From: an uncultured Eubacteriales bacterium
GTDB lineage: Bacteria; Bacillota; Clostridia; Monoglobales; Monoglobaceae
Length of the DNA: 53,322 nucleotides
Direction: 5' to 3'
Assembly: GCA_900545865.1 (NCBI GenBank)
Contig: URAN01000017.1
Coordinates: 1 to 53,322 of the forward strand
The notes under the pieces are model-generated. The model made no database searches. It was not told where the DNA came from and saw only the letters and a program-made list of their open reading frames with translations. The position numbers were made by a program, and so were the translations under genes. This document shows positions 32,501 through 41,327 of the stretch, in pieces (within the stretch, counting starts at the first letter, position 1; each line of letters begins with the position of its first letter).

Positions 32501-33694
32501 TTATTGCTGTGATTTGTGCGCCAATGAATTTCTTGTCATCAAAAGCGTCATCAGCATCACGGCGGGAAAAACGGTCGCGCACAGGATTCCGACTTTCAGA
32601 TTGTCACCGAACACCGCCGCCGTCCAACCGGCAAATGTCGGGCCGCTCGTACAGCCCAAATCTCCGGCAAGAGCCAAGAACGCAAACATCGCCGTTCCGC
32701 CGCCCTTCATCACGCCTGCCGCCTTGCTGTACGTTCCCGGCCACATTATGCCGACTGCAAAACCGCTTATCGCAATTCCCGTCAAGCCTATCACCGCCGA
32801 GTCAAACAAGGCAATCATCAGATATGCAATCACACATAAGGCACAGCTTAAAATCATCATTCTGTCAAGTCCAATCTTATCACCGTACTTTCCGTAAATA
32901 ACTCTTGACAACCCCATAAGAACGGCAAACAATGTCGGCCCGAGCAGGTCGCCGAGCGATTTCGATATACCGAGTGCCTTTTCGGCGAACGCCGATGCCC
33001 ATTGACTTATGACAAGCTCACTCGCCCCGGCACAGCACATCAAAACTATGAATATCCAAAACATTTTTATCTTGAACAACTGTGACATCGGCGTACTCTC
33101 GCCCGTGGATTCCTCCATTGATATAATGGGAACATTTATAAATGCAATTCCGTTTGCAATGGGAACAATTGCCCACAAAGCCGCCAAAATCCGCCAGTTT
33201 TGTATTCCGAACAGCCAAAACACCAATGTTGACACAAGGATAACACCGACCGAACCCCAACAATAGAACGAATGCAGCATACTCATCGTCCTGTCTTTAT
33301 GCTCGCTCGGACACGCCTCAACCATCGGGCTTACTATTACCTCCAGCAATCCGCCGCCGATTGCATAAAGCACCACCGCCATAACCAATCCGACAAAGGG
33401 TGACGGCATAACAGACGGAAAGACCGCAAGCCCGATTAATCCCAGAGCCGCCATGGTATGCGCAATAAGCACGGATGCTCTGTACCCGATTTTATCGGTA
33501 AAATACGCCGCCGCTAAATCGGTCATAAGCTGTAGGGCAAAGTTTATCGTGATAAGAGTCGTTATTTGCGCAAGCGGTATATCATATGTCGTCTGAAACG
33601 TAATGAACAACAGCGGTGCAAAGTTATTCACTATTGCCTGAACAATATAACCGATAAAACACGCACGTATCGTTTTTTCGTAATTCTTAGCCAT
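32501..33694 (-). CDS. MFS transporter, sugar-permease-like
   Basis: A 397-residue membrane protein with about twelve hydrophobic segments, in two halves joined by a short loop (ISMEESTGESTPMSQLFK). Loop motifs such as AAYFTDKIGYR (between helices 2 and 3) and YGKYGDKIG (between 8 and 9) are the MFS signature, and the balance of small residues recalls the fucose-permease group. Charged residues within helices suggest a proton-linked transporter. The substrate is not deducible. AGAGGAAG precedes the ATG. It follows DUF1846 by 34 bases, so the two are likely co-transcribed. Confidence 0.85.
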   Translation of the reverse strand: MAKNYEKTIRACFIGYIVQAIVNNFAPLLFITFQTTYDIPLAQITTLITINFALQLMTDLAAAYFTDKIGYRASVLIAHTMAALGLIGLAVFPSVMPSPFVGLVMAVVLYAIGGGLLEVIVSPMVEACPSEHKDRTMSMLHSFYCWGSVGVILVSTLVFWLFGIQNWRILAALWAIVPIANGIAFINVPIISMEESTGESTPMSQLFKIKMFWIFIVLMCCAGASELVISQWASAFAEKALGISKSLGDLLGPTLFAVLMGLSRVIYGKYGDKIGLDRMMILSCALCVIAYLMIALFDSAVIGLTGIAISGFAVGIMWPGTYSKAAGVMKGGGTAMFAFLALAGDLGCTSGPTFAGWTAAVFGDNLKVGILCATVFPAVMLMTLLMTRNSLAHKSQQ

Positions 33695-33728
33695 TAATTC
33701 TTCCTCTTTTTATCAAAACACACGACAC

Positions 33729-35228
33729 CTATCCGATACTCTCGGCATTGTCGTCCTGTGCCGTGCCACGATAACACGGCTCACAAGTCAGATTCATACC
33801 GAGACGTCTGAAAATCTTTTCGTCAACCGCCGATAACATAACAGATGAATGAACCTCGCATCCTCTGAGCTTTCCGAGCTGTTGCATTGCCGCATCTGCA
33901 TTCGGGTCTGTTGCCGCACAGATAGACAGGGCAATGAGTGTTTCGTCGGTATGCAATCTCGGATTTCTGTTGCCAAAATGCTCAACTTTGAGCTTTTGAA
34001 TCGGTTCGATTGCGGACGGGGATATGAGATGCACCTCATCGGGAATATCCGCAAGTTCTTTAAGCGCATTCAAAAGCAGTGCCGATGACGCGCCAAGCAG
34101 CTCTGATGTTCGACCCGTCACAATCTTTCCGTCGGGGAGTTCGATTGCCGCCGCCGGTAAATCGGTAACATCCGCCTTAATCAGCGCCGCGCCCGCAACG
34201 GGACGGTCTTTTATGTTTATGCCCGCTTTCTTTATCAAAAGCTCAAGTTTCATTACCACGTCTTTATCACAGCTTCCGCGCCTTTCGTCACAAAGCGCGG
34301 TATAATACCTGCGCAATATCTCCTGTTTTGACGCCTCACATACCGCGTCATCGTCTATTATACAATTACCTGCCATATTAACGCCCATATCGGTCGGCGA
34401 TTTATACGGACTTTTGCCCATAATTTTTTCGAGCATTGCCGCAACAACGGGGAATATCTCAACATCGCGGTTATAATTTACGGTTGTTTCGCCATATGCC
34501 TCGAGGTGAAACGGGTCAATCATATTCACATCGTTCAGGTCCGCCGTTGCCGCCTCATATGCGAGATTCACCGGGTGATTGAGCGGAATGTTCCATATGG
34601 GAAAGGTTTCGAATTTGGCATATCCTGCTTGGATTCCTCTCTTGTTATCGTGATAGAGCTGTGACATACAGGTCGCCATTTTTCCGCTGCCCGGGCCCGG
34701 GGCGGTCACAACAATCAAATCTCTTGACGTTTCTATATACTCATTCTTGCCATAGCCCTCATCGCTGACGATTTTGGGAATATCGGACGGATACCCGTCA
34801 ATCGTATAATGACGATACACAGGTATACCCAAGGCTTCGAGCCGTCTTTGAAAAGCCTCTGCCTTAGGCTGACCGCCGAAACGGGTTATTACCACGCTTC
34901 CGACATAAAGACCGATTGTTTTGAAACAATCGATAAGCCTTATCACATCCATATCATATGTAACACCCAAATCTCCGCGGAGCTTGTTCTTTTCTATATC
35001 CGCAGCATTTATGGCTATTACTATTTCCACATTATCTTTAAGTTGAAGCAGCATTCTCAGCTTGCTGTCCGGCTGAAAACCCGGCAGAACGCGCGACGCG
35101 TGATAGTCATCAAAGAGCTTTCCGCCGAATTCAAGATAAAGTTTTCCTCCGAATTGTTCAATTCTGTCACGAATATGCTCGGATTGCATACTCAAATATT
35201 TGTCATTATCAAAACCGATTTTATTCAT
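33729..35228 (-). CDS. DUF1846 family protein
   Basis: A 499-residue protein of the DUF1846 (UPF0371) family, widespread in Firmicutes. Conserved marks are the opening GFDNDKYLSMQSEHIRDRI, LEFGGKLFDDYHASRVLPGF, a P-loop-like APGPGSGKMATCMSQLYHD and the late HSSVMLSAVDEKIFRRLGMN. The P-loop-like segment suggests nucleotide or phosphate binding; I do not know an established reaction. AGGAG lies upstream. It is followed by the MFS gene and preceded by the ABC-F gene (40 bases), forming a probable operon. Confidence 0.9.
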   Translation of the reverse strand: MNKIGFDNDKYLSMQSEHIRDRIEQFGGKLYLEFGGKLFDDYHASRVLPGFQPDSKLRMLLQLKDNVEIVIAINAADIEKNKLRGDLGVTYDMDVIRLIDCFKTIGLYVGSVVITRFGGQPKAEAFQRRLEALGIPVYRHYTIDGYPSDIPKIVSDEGYGKNEYIETSRDLIVVTAPGPGSGKMATCMSQLYHDNKRGIQAGYAKFETFPIWNIPLNHPVNLAYEAATADLNDVNMIDPFHLEAYGETTVNYNRDVEIFPVVAAMLEKIMGKSPYKSPTDMGVNMAGNCIIDDDAVCEASKQEILRRYYTALCDERRGSCDKDVVMKLELLIKKAGINIKDRPVAGAALIKADVTDLPAAAIELPDGKIVTGRTSELLGASSALLLNALKELADIPDEVHLISPSAIEPIQKLKVEHFGNRNPRLHTDETLIALSICAATDPNADAAMQQLGKLRGCEVHSSVMLSAVDEKIFRRLGMNLTCEPCYRGTAQDDNAESIG

Positions 35229-35268
35229 ATGTATTCTCCTTAAAATTATTTACAACCGTTTGTTTCCT

Positions 35269-37170
35269 CTACTCCTCAGATAGCTTTTCCCATTCCTCAA
35301 AACATTCTTCGAGCCGCTTGTTCGCGCTTTCGAGTTCAAGCGATTTTTCGCGTGTGAGTTCAAAGCTGCTGTATACCTCTTCACAGGACAGTTCTTCTTC
35401 AAGGGTCTTGCACGTTTGTTCAAGGTATGATATTTCGTCCTCTATCTGTTTAATCTGTTGCTTTCTCATCGCGTCCGCACGGCGCATTTCACGGCTGCGA
35501 TAGCCGCCATCCGTTTTCTTTTTCGTCTCTTTCGGCGGCTCTGCCGCCTTTGCCTGCTGTTGCGAACGCTCTTTATAATACTCATAATTTCCGTCATACA
35601 CAACCGCTCCGTCCCGAGTTATCTCGACTATCTTATCGGGAACTTTATTCAATAAATAACGGTCGTGCGATATAAATATAACCGTTCCGCCAAAATCGTT
35701 CAAAGCAGCCTCCAACACCTCTTTTGAGTTAAGGTCAAGATGGTTTGTCGGCTCGTCCAAAAGCAGGACGTTTGACTTTTCAAGCATAATTATGCAAAGC
35801 GCAAGCCTTGCCCTCTCACCGCCGCTCAAAACCTCTACGGGTCGAAAAACCTCCTCTTTTGTCAAAAGAACGCTCCCGAGCATCTTTCGTATTTGTGCCT
35901 CGGGAATATGCGGAAAACGGTCCCAAAGCTCATCTATCGCCTGACGTTTTGGGTCAAGATTTAAATTTTCCTGTTCATAATAACTTATCGTGGTATTCTT
36001 GCCCCATTCAAAGCTTCCGACATAGTGCGGAATCATATCCAAAATCGTCTTAAAAAACGAGGATTTTCCTATTCCGTTATCGCCGATAAACGCAATCTTT
36101 TCGCCGCGCTTTATATCCAAATCAATGTGTGAGCATAAGTCCTTGCGTTCTGTCCCGACCGTCACGGTCAAATCCTTGACCGTGAGTACATCTTTATATG
36201 GGTCTTTTGTTTTCTCGAATCTGAGTCGTATCTTTCTTTCACTGAATTCGGGGTCTTCCAGGACCTCCATATTCTCTAATATTTTAAGCCTTGACTTTGC
36301 GCTCGCCGAGGTCGAGGCGCGCGCCATATTCTTGTCTATATATGTCTGCAAGGCGGCGATTTCTTCCTGCTGTGCCTTATATTCTTTGATACTGCGCTCG
36401 TATCTCTCTTGCTTTTGTACAAGATACGCCGAATAATTACCCTTATAAGAGCTGAGTCTGTGCCGTGAAATTTCGAATATATTATCAACCGTCTTATCCA
36501 AAAAATATCTGTCGTGCGATATAACAAATATCGCACCTTTGTATGACATCAGATATTCTTCAAGCCAGTTTAATGTCTTAAAATCAAGGTGGTTTGTCGG
36601 CTCGTCAAGAACGAGCAACTCGGGTTCTTCCAACAACAATCTTGCTATGGCAAGCCTTGTCTTCTCTCCGCCGCTCAAAAGCTTTATCGGCGTATCATAC
36701 GGCTTGTCCGCAAAACCCATTCCCGTTAAAACCGTCTTGATTTTAACATCGGTGTTGTATCCGTCACGGCTGTCTATATATGCTTGCTTCGCCGAATACG
36801 CCGCCGCAAGCCGCTTGTATTCGGCGCTGTCATTCTCGGTCAGGCGCGACATCTCATCCTCTATCTCGCGCATACGGTCCTCCGCCGCCAAAACATCGTC
36901 AAACGCTTGCTGCATCTCGCATATAATCGTGCTGTCGCGATCAAGCCCCGAATTTTGTTTCAATACGCCGACATTCAAATCCGCTTTGCGATAGACCTCG
37001 CCGCTGTCGGATTCGGATTCACCGAGCAGGACAGTCAAAAGCGTTGACTTCCCCGCTCCGTTCACACCGATTAATCCGTATCGACAGCCGTCCTCAATCG
37101 TAAGACTCACATTTTCGAACACAACGTTATCCGAAAACTTTTTTGTTATATTCTGTGCTGAAATTAACAT
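35269..37170 (-). CDS. ABC-F family ATP-binding protein
   Basis: A 633-residue tandem ATPase without membrane segments. NBD1 has GVNGAGKSTLL, LLSGGEKTRLAIARLLLEE and LLVLDEPTNHLD. The linker region carries KQERYERSIKEYKAQQEEIA as its coiled coil. NBD2 has GDNGIGKSSFFK, VLSGGERARLALCIIML and LLLDEPTNHLD. The C-terminal 90 residues are charged and coiled (RKQQIKQIEDEISYLEQTCK). ABC-F proteins act at the ribosome E site, in translation or antibiotic protection; this long-C-terminus form resembles YdiF/Uup-type housekeeping members. Weak ribosome binding site; it lies 22 bases from the RseC-like gene. Confidence 0.9.
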   Translation of the reverse strand: MLISAQNITKKFSDNVVFENVSLTIEDGCRYGLIGVNGAGKSTLLTVLLGESESDSGEVYRKADLNVGVLKQNSGLDRDSTIICEMQQAFDDVLAAEDRMREIEDEMSRLTENDSAEYKRLAAAYSAKQAYIDSRDGYNTDVKIKTVLTGMGFADKPYDTPIKLLSGGEKTRLAIARLLLEEPELLVLDEPTNHLDFKTLNWLEEYLMSYKGAIFVISHDRYFLDKTVDNIFEISRHRLSSYKGNYSAYLVQKQERYERSIKEYKAQQEEIAALQTYIDKNMARASTSASAKSRLKILENMEVLEDPEFSERKIRLRFEKTKDPYKDVLTVKDLTVTVGTERKDLCSHIDLDIKRGEKIAFIGDNGIGKSSFFKTILDMIPHYVGSFEWGKNTTISYYEQENLNLDPKRQAIDELWDRFPHIPEAQIRKMLGSVLLTKEEVFRPVEVLSGGERARLALCIIMLEKSNVLLLDEPTNHLDLNSKEVLEAALNDFGGTVIFISHDRYLLNKVPDKIVEITRDGAVVYDGNYEYYKERSQQQAKAAEPPKETKKKTDGGYRSREMRRADAMRKQQIKQIEDEISYLEQTCKTLEEELSCEEVYSSFELTREKSLELESANKRLEECFEEWEKLSEE

Positions 37171-37191
37171 AGTTATCTGTTTTCCCGTCTT

Positions 37192-37599
37192 TTATTTGTT
37201 ACTTGTATTATTCTCAAACGGTTTGGCTTTTATCAGTATCTTTCGGCGTGCCGAAATAATTTTTGCCAAGCCCAATCCGAACGCGATTCCCAAAACCGCG
37301 CCTGTCACCGATGCAATATCGGTCGAGTACAGTGCAAATCCGCCAACAGAGCCCAAAATTGCCAACGCCGCAGGAACCGCATACCCGACTGCCGCGCCGC
37401 CTATCACGCTTTTTGAATCGGCATAAAGAATCACCCTGTCACCGACCGCCGCGCCGTCATATGCCGCGCACTCAATCAGCTGAATCCCCGACGGACATCC
37501 CTTGCACGAAACGCAATTTCCGCCGCACGATGACTCTCTTATCACCCTGACCTTTATCCGATTATCCGATACCTTCGTTACATATCCCGTCTGTTCCAT
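37192..37599 (-). CDS. RseC/MucC-like SoxR-reducing system protein
   Basis: A 135-residue membrane protein. The N-terminal half has a cluster of cysteines, SSCGGNCVSCKGCPSG, that could hold an iron-sulfur site or disulfides. Two hydrophobic segments follow (AAVGYAVPAALAILGSVGGF and VTGAVLGIAFGLGLAKII), then a basic tail. This is the layout of RseC, which in Proteobacteria is linked to SoxR reduction and sigmaE and in Clostridia occurs near rnf or stand-alone. No Rnf genes are present here. It lies between recN and ABC-F. Confidence 0.82.
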   Translation of the reverse strand: MEQTGYVTKVSDNRIKVRVIRESSCGGNCVSCKGCPSGIQLIECAAYDGAAVGDRVILYADSKSVIGGAAVGYAVPAALAILGSVGGFALYSTDIASVTGAVLGIAFGLGLAKIISARRKILIKAKPFENNTSNK

Positions 37600-37621
37600 A
37601 GCATAAAATTTCCAATCTCAA

Positions 37622-39337
37622 TCAAGATTTCTTTTTTTGCTCTGCCGCCATATCGAGCATCTCTTGTGCAGCATTCAAAGTAAGTTCGGTCACTTTAACG
37701 CCTCCGATTATCCGCGCAAGTTCTTCTCTGCGCCGCTCGTCCGTTACAAGCGAAACCGTTGTCTTTGTGCTGTCGCCCTCGGTATGCTTTTCTATCAAAT
37801 ATTGATAATCAGCCATCGCGGCAATCTGTGCAAGGTGGGTTATACACAAAATCTGTCTTGTCTGTGCAAGCTTGCCCATCTTTTCCGCAATCTTTTGCGC
37901 CGCTCGTCCGCTGACGCCCGTGTCTATCTCGTCAAAAATCATCGCCTCGACATTGTCGGTATCGGACAAAACCGACTTGACCGCAAGCATAATCCTCGAC
38001 ATCTCGCCGCCCGATGCGATTTTCGAAAGCGGCTTCAGCTCCTCACCGGGGTTTGCCGAAATCAAAAATTCCACGCTGTCACAACCGTTCGGTGTATACT
38101 TCACCTCGCCGTCCGAATCGGTAAGCGGCGTTATCTCCGCCGAAAATCTCATCTTTTGCATATCCAAATCGGCAAGCTCGTTCATTATGCTTTCCTGAAG
38201 TCTCAGCGCCGCGTCAACTCTCGCCTTGGTGAGCCGCTCCGCAATACCGCCGAGTATCTCGGTTTGTTTTTTAAGCTCCTCTTTGATTTCCGTTCTGCGC
38301 TCATCGCTGCGCTGTATTGACAAAAGTCTTTCTTTTGACTTTTCGCCGTATTCGATTATTTCATCAACCGTGCTTCCGTATTTACGTTTCAGATTGAATA
38401 TAAGGCTGAGCCGTCCCTCTATGCCGTCAAGCTCGCCGCGGTCATATTCCGTCCTGTCCGAAAACCCTCTCAACTCATGACGAACATCATCCATATCCGC
38501 CATAACCGATGAAAGCGTATCATAGCATTCCGAAAGTTTTGGCGCATAATCGATGGCGCGTTCAAGACATCTCAGCGCCTCGGCGAGTTCATCACACGCG
38601 CCCCGTTCTATTCCTTCGCCGTCATCCGAACCCGAAAGCGCATAATATGCCCCCTCTGCGGCATCAAATATTGTTTCGGCATTTTGTAAAAAGCTGCGTC
38701 TTTCTTCAAGTTCTTCCTCTTCGCCGCTTTTCAGCTTTGCCGCCTCTATCTCGTCTGTCTGAAACGATAAAAGTTCAATCAGCTTATCTTTTTCTCTCTC
38801 GTCACTCTCCAGAGCGGCAAGCTCAGTCTTTAAACCGCGCACAATTTCGTATTGCTTTCCGTATTCATCGAGCAAGTCCGCATTCGAACCGTATTCATCA
38901 ACAAACTTTATGTGCATTTTGGGTGACAGAATACTCTGATTATCATTTTGACCGTGTATGGTGATAAGCAAGGCTCCTGCCTCACGCACAACGTTAAGCG
39001 GCGTGAGCCTGCCGTTGATATGACACTTGCTCTTGCCGTCCGCCTGAACCTTTCGGCTTATCAAAACCATTCCGTCCTCACAGTCTATGCCCAGCTCGGT
39101 CAGATTCGCCGCCGTTTCGGCATTGTCAATTTCAAAAGCCAAATCCACAGACGCATATTCCGCACCCGTTCTGATAAGGTCACGGTTGGTTCTCGCACCC
39201 AAAGCCATACCGATTGAATCAATCAGTATTGACTTACCTGCGCCCGTTTCACCCGTAAGCGCCTGAAATCCCTCGTTGAATTCAACCGAGGTTTCCTCTA
39301 TAACCGCCACATTTTTAATATGAAGTTCTCTCAGCAT
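37622..39337 (-). CDS. recN: DNA repair protein RecN
   Basis: A 571-residue SMC-like ATPase that acts on DNA double-strand breaks. The N-terminal half has GETGAGKSILIDSIGMALG (Walker A) and HGQNDNQSIL, the centre is a long coiled coil, and the C-terminus has SKIASGGEMSRIMLAVKS (signature) and MIFDEIDTGVSGRAAQ (Walker B). GAGGTG lies before the ATG. It follows nadK by 35 bases. In many Clostridia argR lies between nadK and recN; it is absent here. Confidence 0.96.
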   Translation of the reverse strand: MLRELHIKNVAVIEETSVEFNEGFQALTGETGAGKSILIDSIGMALGARTNRDLIRTGAEYASVDLAFEIDNAETAANLTELGIDCEDGMVLISRKVQADGKSKCHINGRLTPLNVVREAGALLITIHGQNDNQSILSPKMHIKFVDEYGSNADLLDEYGKQYEIVRGLKTELAALESDEREKDKLIELLSFQTDEIEAAKLKSGEEEELEERRSFLQNAETIFDAAEGAYYALSGSDDGEGIERGACDELAEALRCLERAIDYAPKLSECYDTLSSVMADMDDVRHELRGFSDRTEYDRGELDGIEGRLSLIFNLKRKYGSTVDEIIEYGEKSKERLLSIQRSDERRTEIKEELKKQTEILGGIAERLTKARVDAALRLQESIMNELADLDMQKMRFSAEITPLTDSDGEVKYTPNGCDSVEFLISANPGEELKPLSKIASGGEMSRIMLAVKSVLSDTDNVEAMIFDEIDTGVSGRAAQKIAEKMGKLAQTRQILCITHLAQIAAMADYQYLIEKHTEGDSTKTTVSLVTDERRREELARIIGGVKVTELTLNAAQEMLDMAAEQKKKS

Positions 39338-39372
39338 ATTCGCACCTCCGTTTTTAATTATATCATTTTATA

Positions 39373-40218
39373 TCAATCCGATAATTTTTCTCTCAGCACG
39401 TCAAAAAAGTTCTTGTCTTTCGGCTTGATAAGCCTTGTTCTGTACTTTGATTTGGTAACCTTTATAAATTCATCGGTTTTAAGAACATCAACCTGATTCC
39501 CGTCCGCAAGAATCGATATTTCCGACCGATACGGCTGTGCAGGGCTCAGCCATATTTCATCGCTCGCCGGTACAACCGTGCTGCGCGCCTTTAAAGTATG
39601 CGGACAAATCGGCGTTATTATCATCGCGTCAAGGTCGGGGTGCAATACCGCACCGCCTGCGGACAGAGAATACGCCGTCGACCCGACCGCCGATGCAACA
39701 ATCAATCCGTCGGCGGAATACAAACCGATGTTCGTTCCGTTTATTGCCGCCGAAATATTAATCATTCTCGAACCGCCGCCCGCCGTCACAACAATATCGT
39801 TAAGGGCGAGATAACGCCGACCCTCAACGCCGCGGCTTACCTTTACCGCGTCGAGCATCATACAGCTCGTCACGCTGTATTCGCCGCTGAACAATCTCTT
39901 AAATACCGAATAATCTCCGCGCTCGGCCTGTGATAAAAATCCGAGATTTCCTAAATTTATACCGAGAATCGGAACACCGTACACCGCCGCTTGCGGCGCA
40001 ACACCGAGTATTGTTCCGTCACCGCCGAGGACGATTGCCGCCTCTGCGGATTTTAAAATTTGGGTCAGAGTTCCGAATTGAACACCGCAGACCTTGTTAC
40101 GGAACTTTTGTTCGAGAGCGACCTCCGCCCCGAAGCTTTTAAGTATTTCGATTATATTTTTTGTCTCGGCGAGATTCAAATCCCGCGTTTCATTTGGTAT
40201 CAATGCTATATTCTTCAT
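39373..40218 (-). CDS. nadK: NAD kinase
   Basis: A 281-residue NAD kinase, which makes NADP from NAD and ATP. It has VLGGDGTILGVAPQ with the GGDGT motif, LGINLGNLGFLSQ and the NDIVVTAGGGSRMINISA segment that binds NAD, followed by YSADGLIVASAVGSTAYSLS. The ATG at 40218 is chosen because GAGAG lies nine bases before it; an in-frame ATG two codons upstream at 40224 touches that site. It stands between tlyA and recN, as in other Clostridia. Confidence 0.95.
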   Translation of the reverse strand: MKNIALIPNETRDLNLAETKNIIEILKSFGAEVALEQKFRNKVCGVQFGTLTQILKSAEAAIVLGGDGTILGVAPQAAVYGVPILGINLGNLGFLSQAERGDYSVFKRLFSGEYSVTSCMMLDAVKVSRGVEGRRYLALNDIVVTAGGGSRMINISAAINGTNIGLYSADGLIVASAVGSTAYSLSAGGAVLHPDLDAMIITPICPHTLKARSTVVPASDEIWLSPAQPYRSEISILADGNQVDVLKTDEFIKVTKSKYRTRLIKPKDKNFFDVLREKLSD

Positions 40219-40267
40219 AAACATCTTCTCTCATAATCACTTTATGTTATTTTTAAACCGCCGTCAA

Positions 40268-41068
40268 TCAGACCGCACCCGAGTGCGAAAGCCTTACAAC
40301 CTCATCAATATCGGCTGTGCCGCATTTTGTATCGCCGCCGTTTGATAAATACATCAGATATTCAATGTTACCCTCAGGACCTCTTATCGGCGAAAAATCC
40401 AATCCGAGTATTCCGAATCCGATATTTCGGGCAAAGTCAAATATCTTTTGCATAACCTCTCTGTGAATCTCAGGGCTGCGTACAACTCCTTTTTTGCCTA
40501 TGTTTTCTCTGCCTGCCTCAAACTGCGGCTTTATCAGACACACGCCCGATGCGCTGTCCGATAAAAGTTCCGACACTTTCGGCAAGACCATAGTCAGCGA
40601 TATAAATGACACATCAACGGAAAAAAAGCCTATATCATCATCAATCGTATCATTGTCTAAATATCGTATGTTGGTCTGTTCCATATTGACGACTCTCTCA
40701 TCATCGGCCAGGGATTTGTCAAGCTGGTCTCTGCCGACATCGACCGCATAAACCTTTTTTGCGCCGCCTTTGAGCATACAATCGGTAAAGCCACCCGTTG
40801 ACGCACCTATATCCATACAAACCTTTTCGGCTAAATCTATTTCAAAAACCCTCACGGCTTTTTCAAGTTTAAGTCCGCCGCGGCTCACATAAGCACAGCG
40901 TTCGCCGCGGATTTCTATACTTTCGTCTCCGCTCACACTCTCGCCCGACTTTGCCGCCGCCTTTCCGTCAACAAAAACATTCCCCGATTTAATCAACGAT
41001 TGAGCCTCGCTGCGGCTTTTTGCCATACCGTTTTCGGCAAGAAACACATCAAGTCTTTGTTTTTGCAT
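40268..41068 (-). CDS. tlyA: TlyA-type rRNA 2'-O-methyltransferase
   Basis: A 266-residue protein. An S4 RNA-binding domain fills the first 65 residues (RLDVFLAENGMAKSRSEAQS). The FtsJ-like methyltransferase has the SAM-binding DIGASTGGFTDCMLKGGA and a VDVGRDQLDKSL acid pair; the catalytic K-D-K-E residues appear plausible in order (Asp in FFSVDVSF, Lys in LIKPQFEAG). TlyA proteins methylate cytidines in 16S and 23S rRNA and are also called hemolysin A. AAGGAG lies seven bases before the ATG at 41068. It is separated from dxs by 259 bases that hold a dispersed repeat. Confidence 0.93.
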   Translation of the reverse strand: MQKQRLDVFLAENGMAKSRSEAQSLIKSGNVFVDGKAAAKSGESVSGDESIEIRGERCAYVSRGGLKLEKAVRVFEIDLAEKVCMDIGASTGGFTDCMLKGGAKKVYAVDVGRDQLDKSLADDERVVNMEQTNIRYLDNDTIDDDIGFFSVDVSFISLTMVLPKVSELLSDSASGVCLIKPQFEAGRENIGKKGVVRSPEIHREVMQKIFDFARNIGFGILGLDFSPIRGPEGNIEYLMYLSNGGDTKCGTADIDEVVRLSHSGAV

Positions 41069-41104
41069 CTTAAATCTCCTTACCCGCCGCATTGATTCGG
41101 CAAT

Positions 41105-41190
41105 ATAACGTTGCCGCAGATGTCCTCTGCCTCATAGTCGGCGGGTTCCATTCCGAAATTTCAGTGGGAGTCATAATCTCCTACTGAAAT
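41105..41190 (+). repeat. Dispersed structured repeat with two hairpins
   Basis: Bases 41105-41164 match the reverse complement of 1-60 at 55 of 60 positions. The unit continues here with a second hairpin, ATTTCAGT-G-GGAG and CTCC-T-ACTGAAAT (41158-41190). Further small hairpins follow to 41326 (CTGCTCTTTGC with GCAAAGCAG; CATCGC with GCGATG inside GTTCA and TGAAC). The block lies between tlyA and dxs. I suspect a decayed IS200/IS605-type end or guide-RNA region, but no transposase gene is present. Confidence 0.7.
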
Positions 41191-41327
41191 CCTGAGGAGC
41201 CAATGCTCCCTGCGGCTATTGCAATCTGTCGCAAGCTCTGCTCTTTGCAAGCAAAGCAGAAGCGTTGCTCCGATTTAAATCCCTCATATCTCATCGTTCA
41301 CGGCATCGCGGCGCGATGTTATGAACA

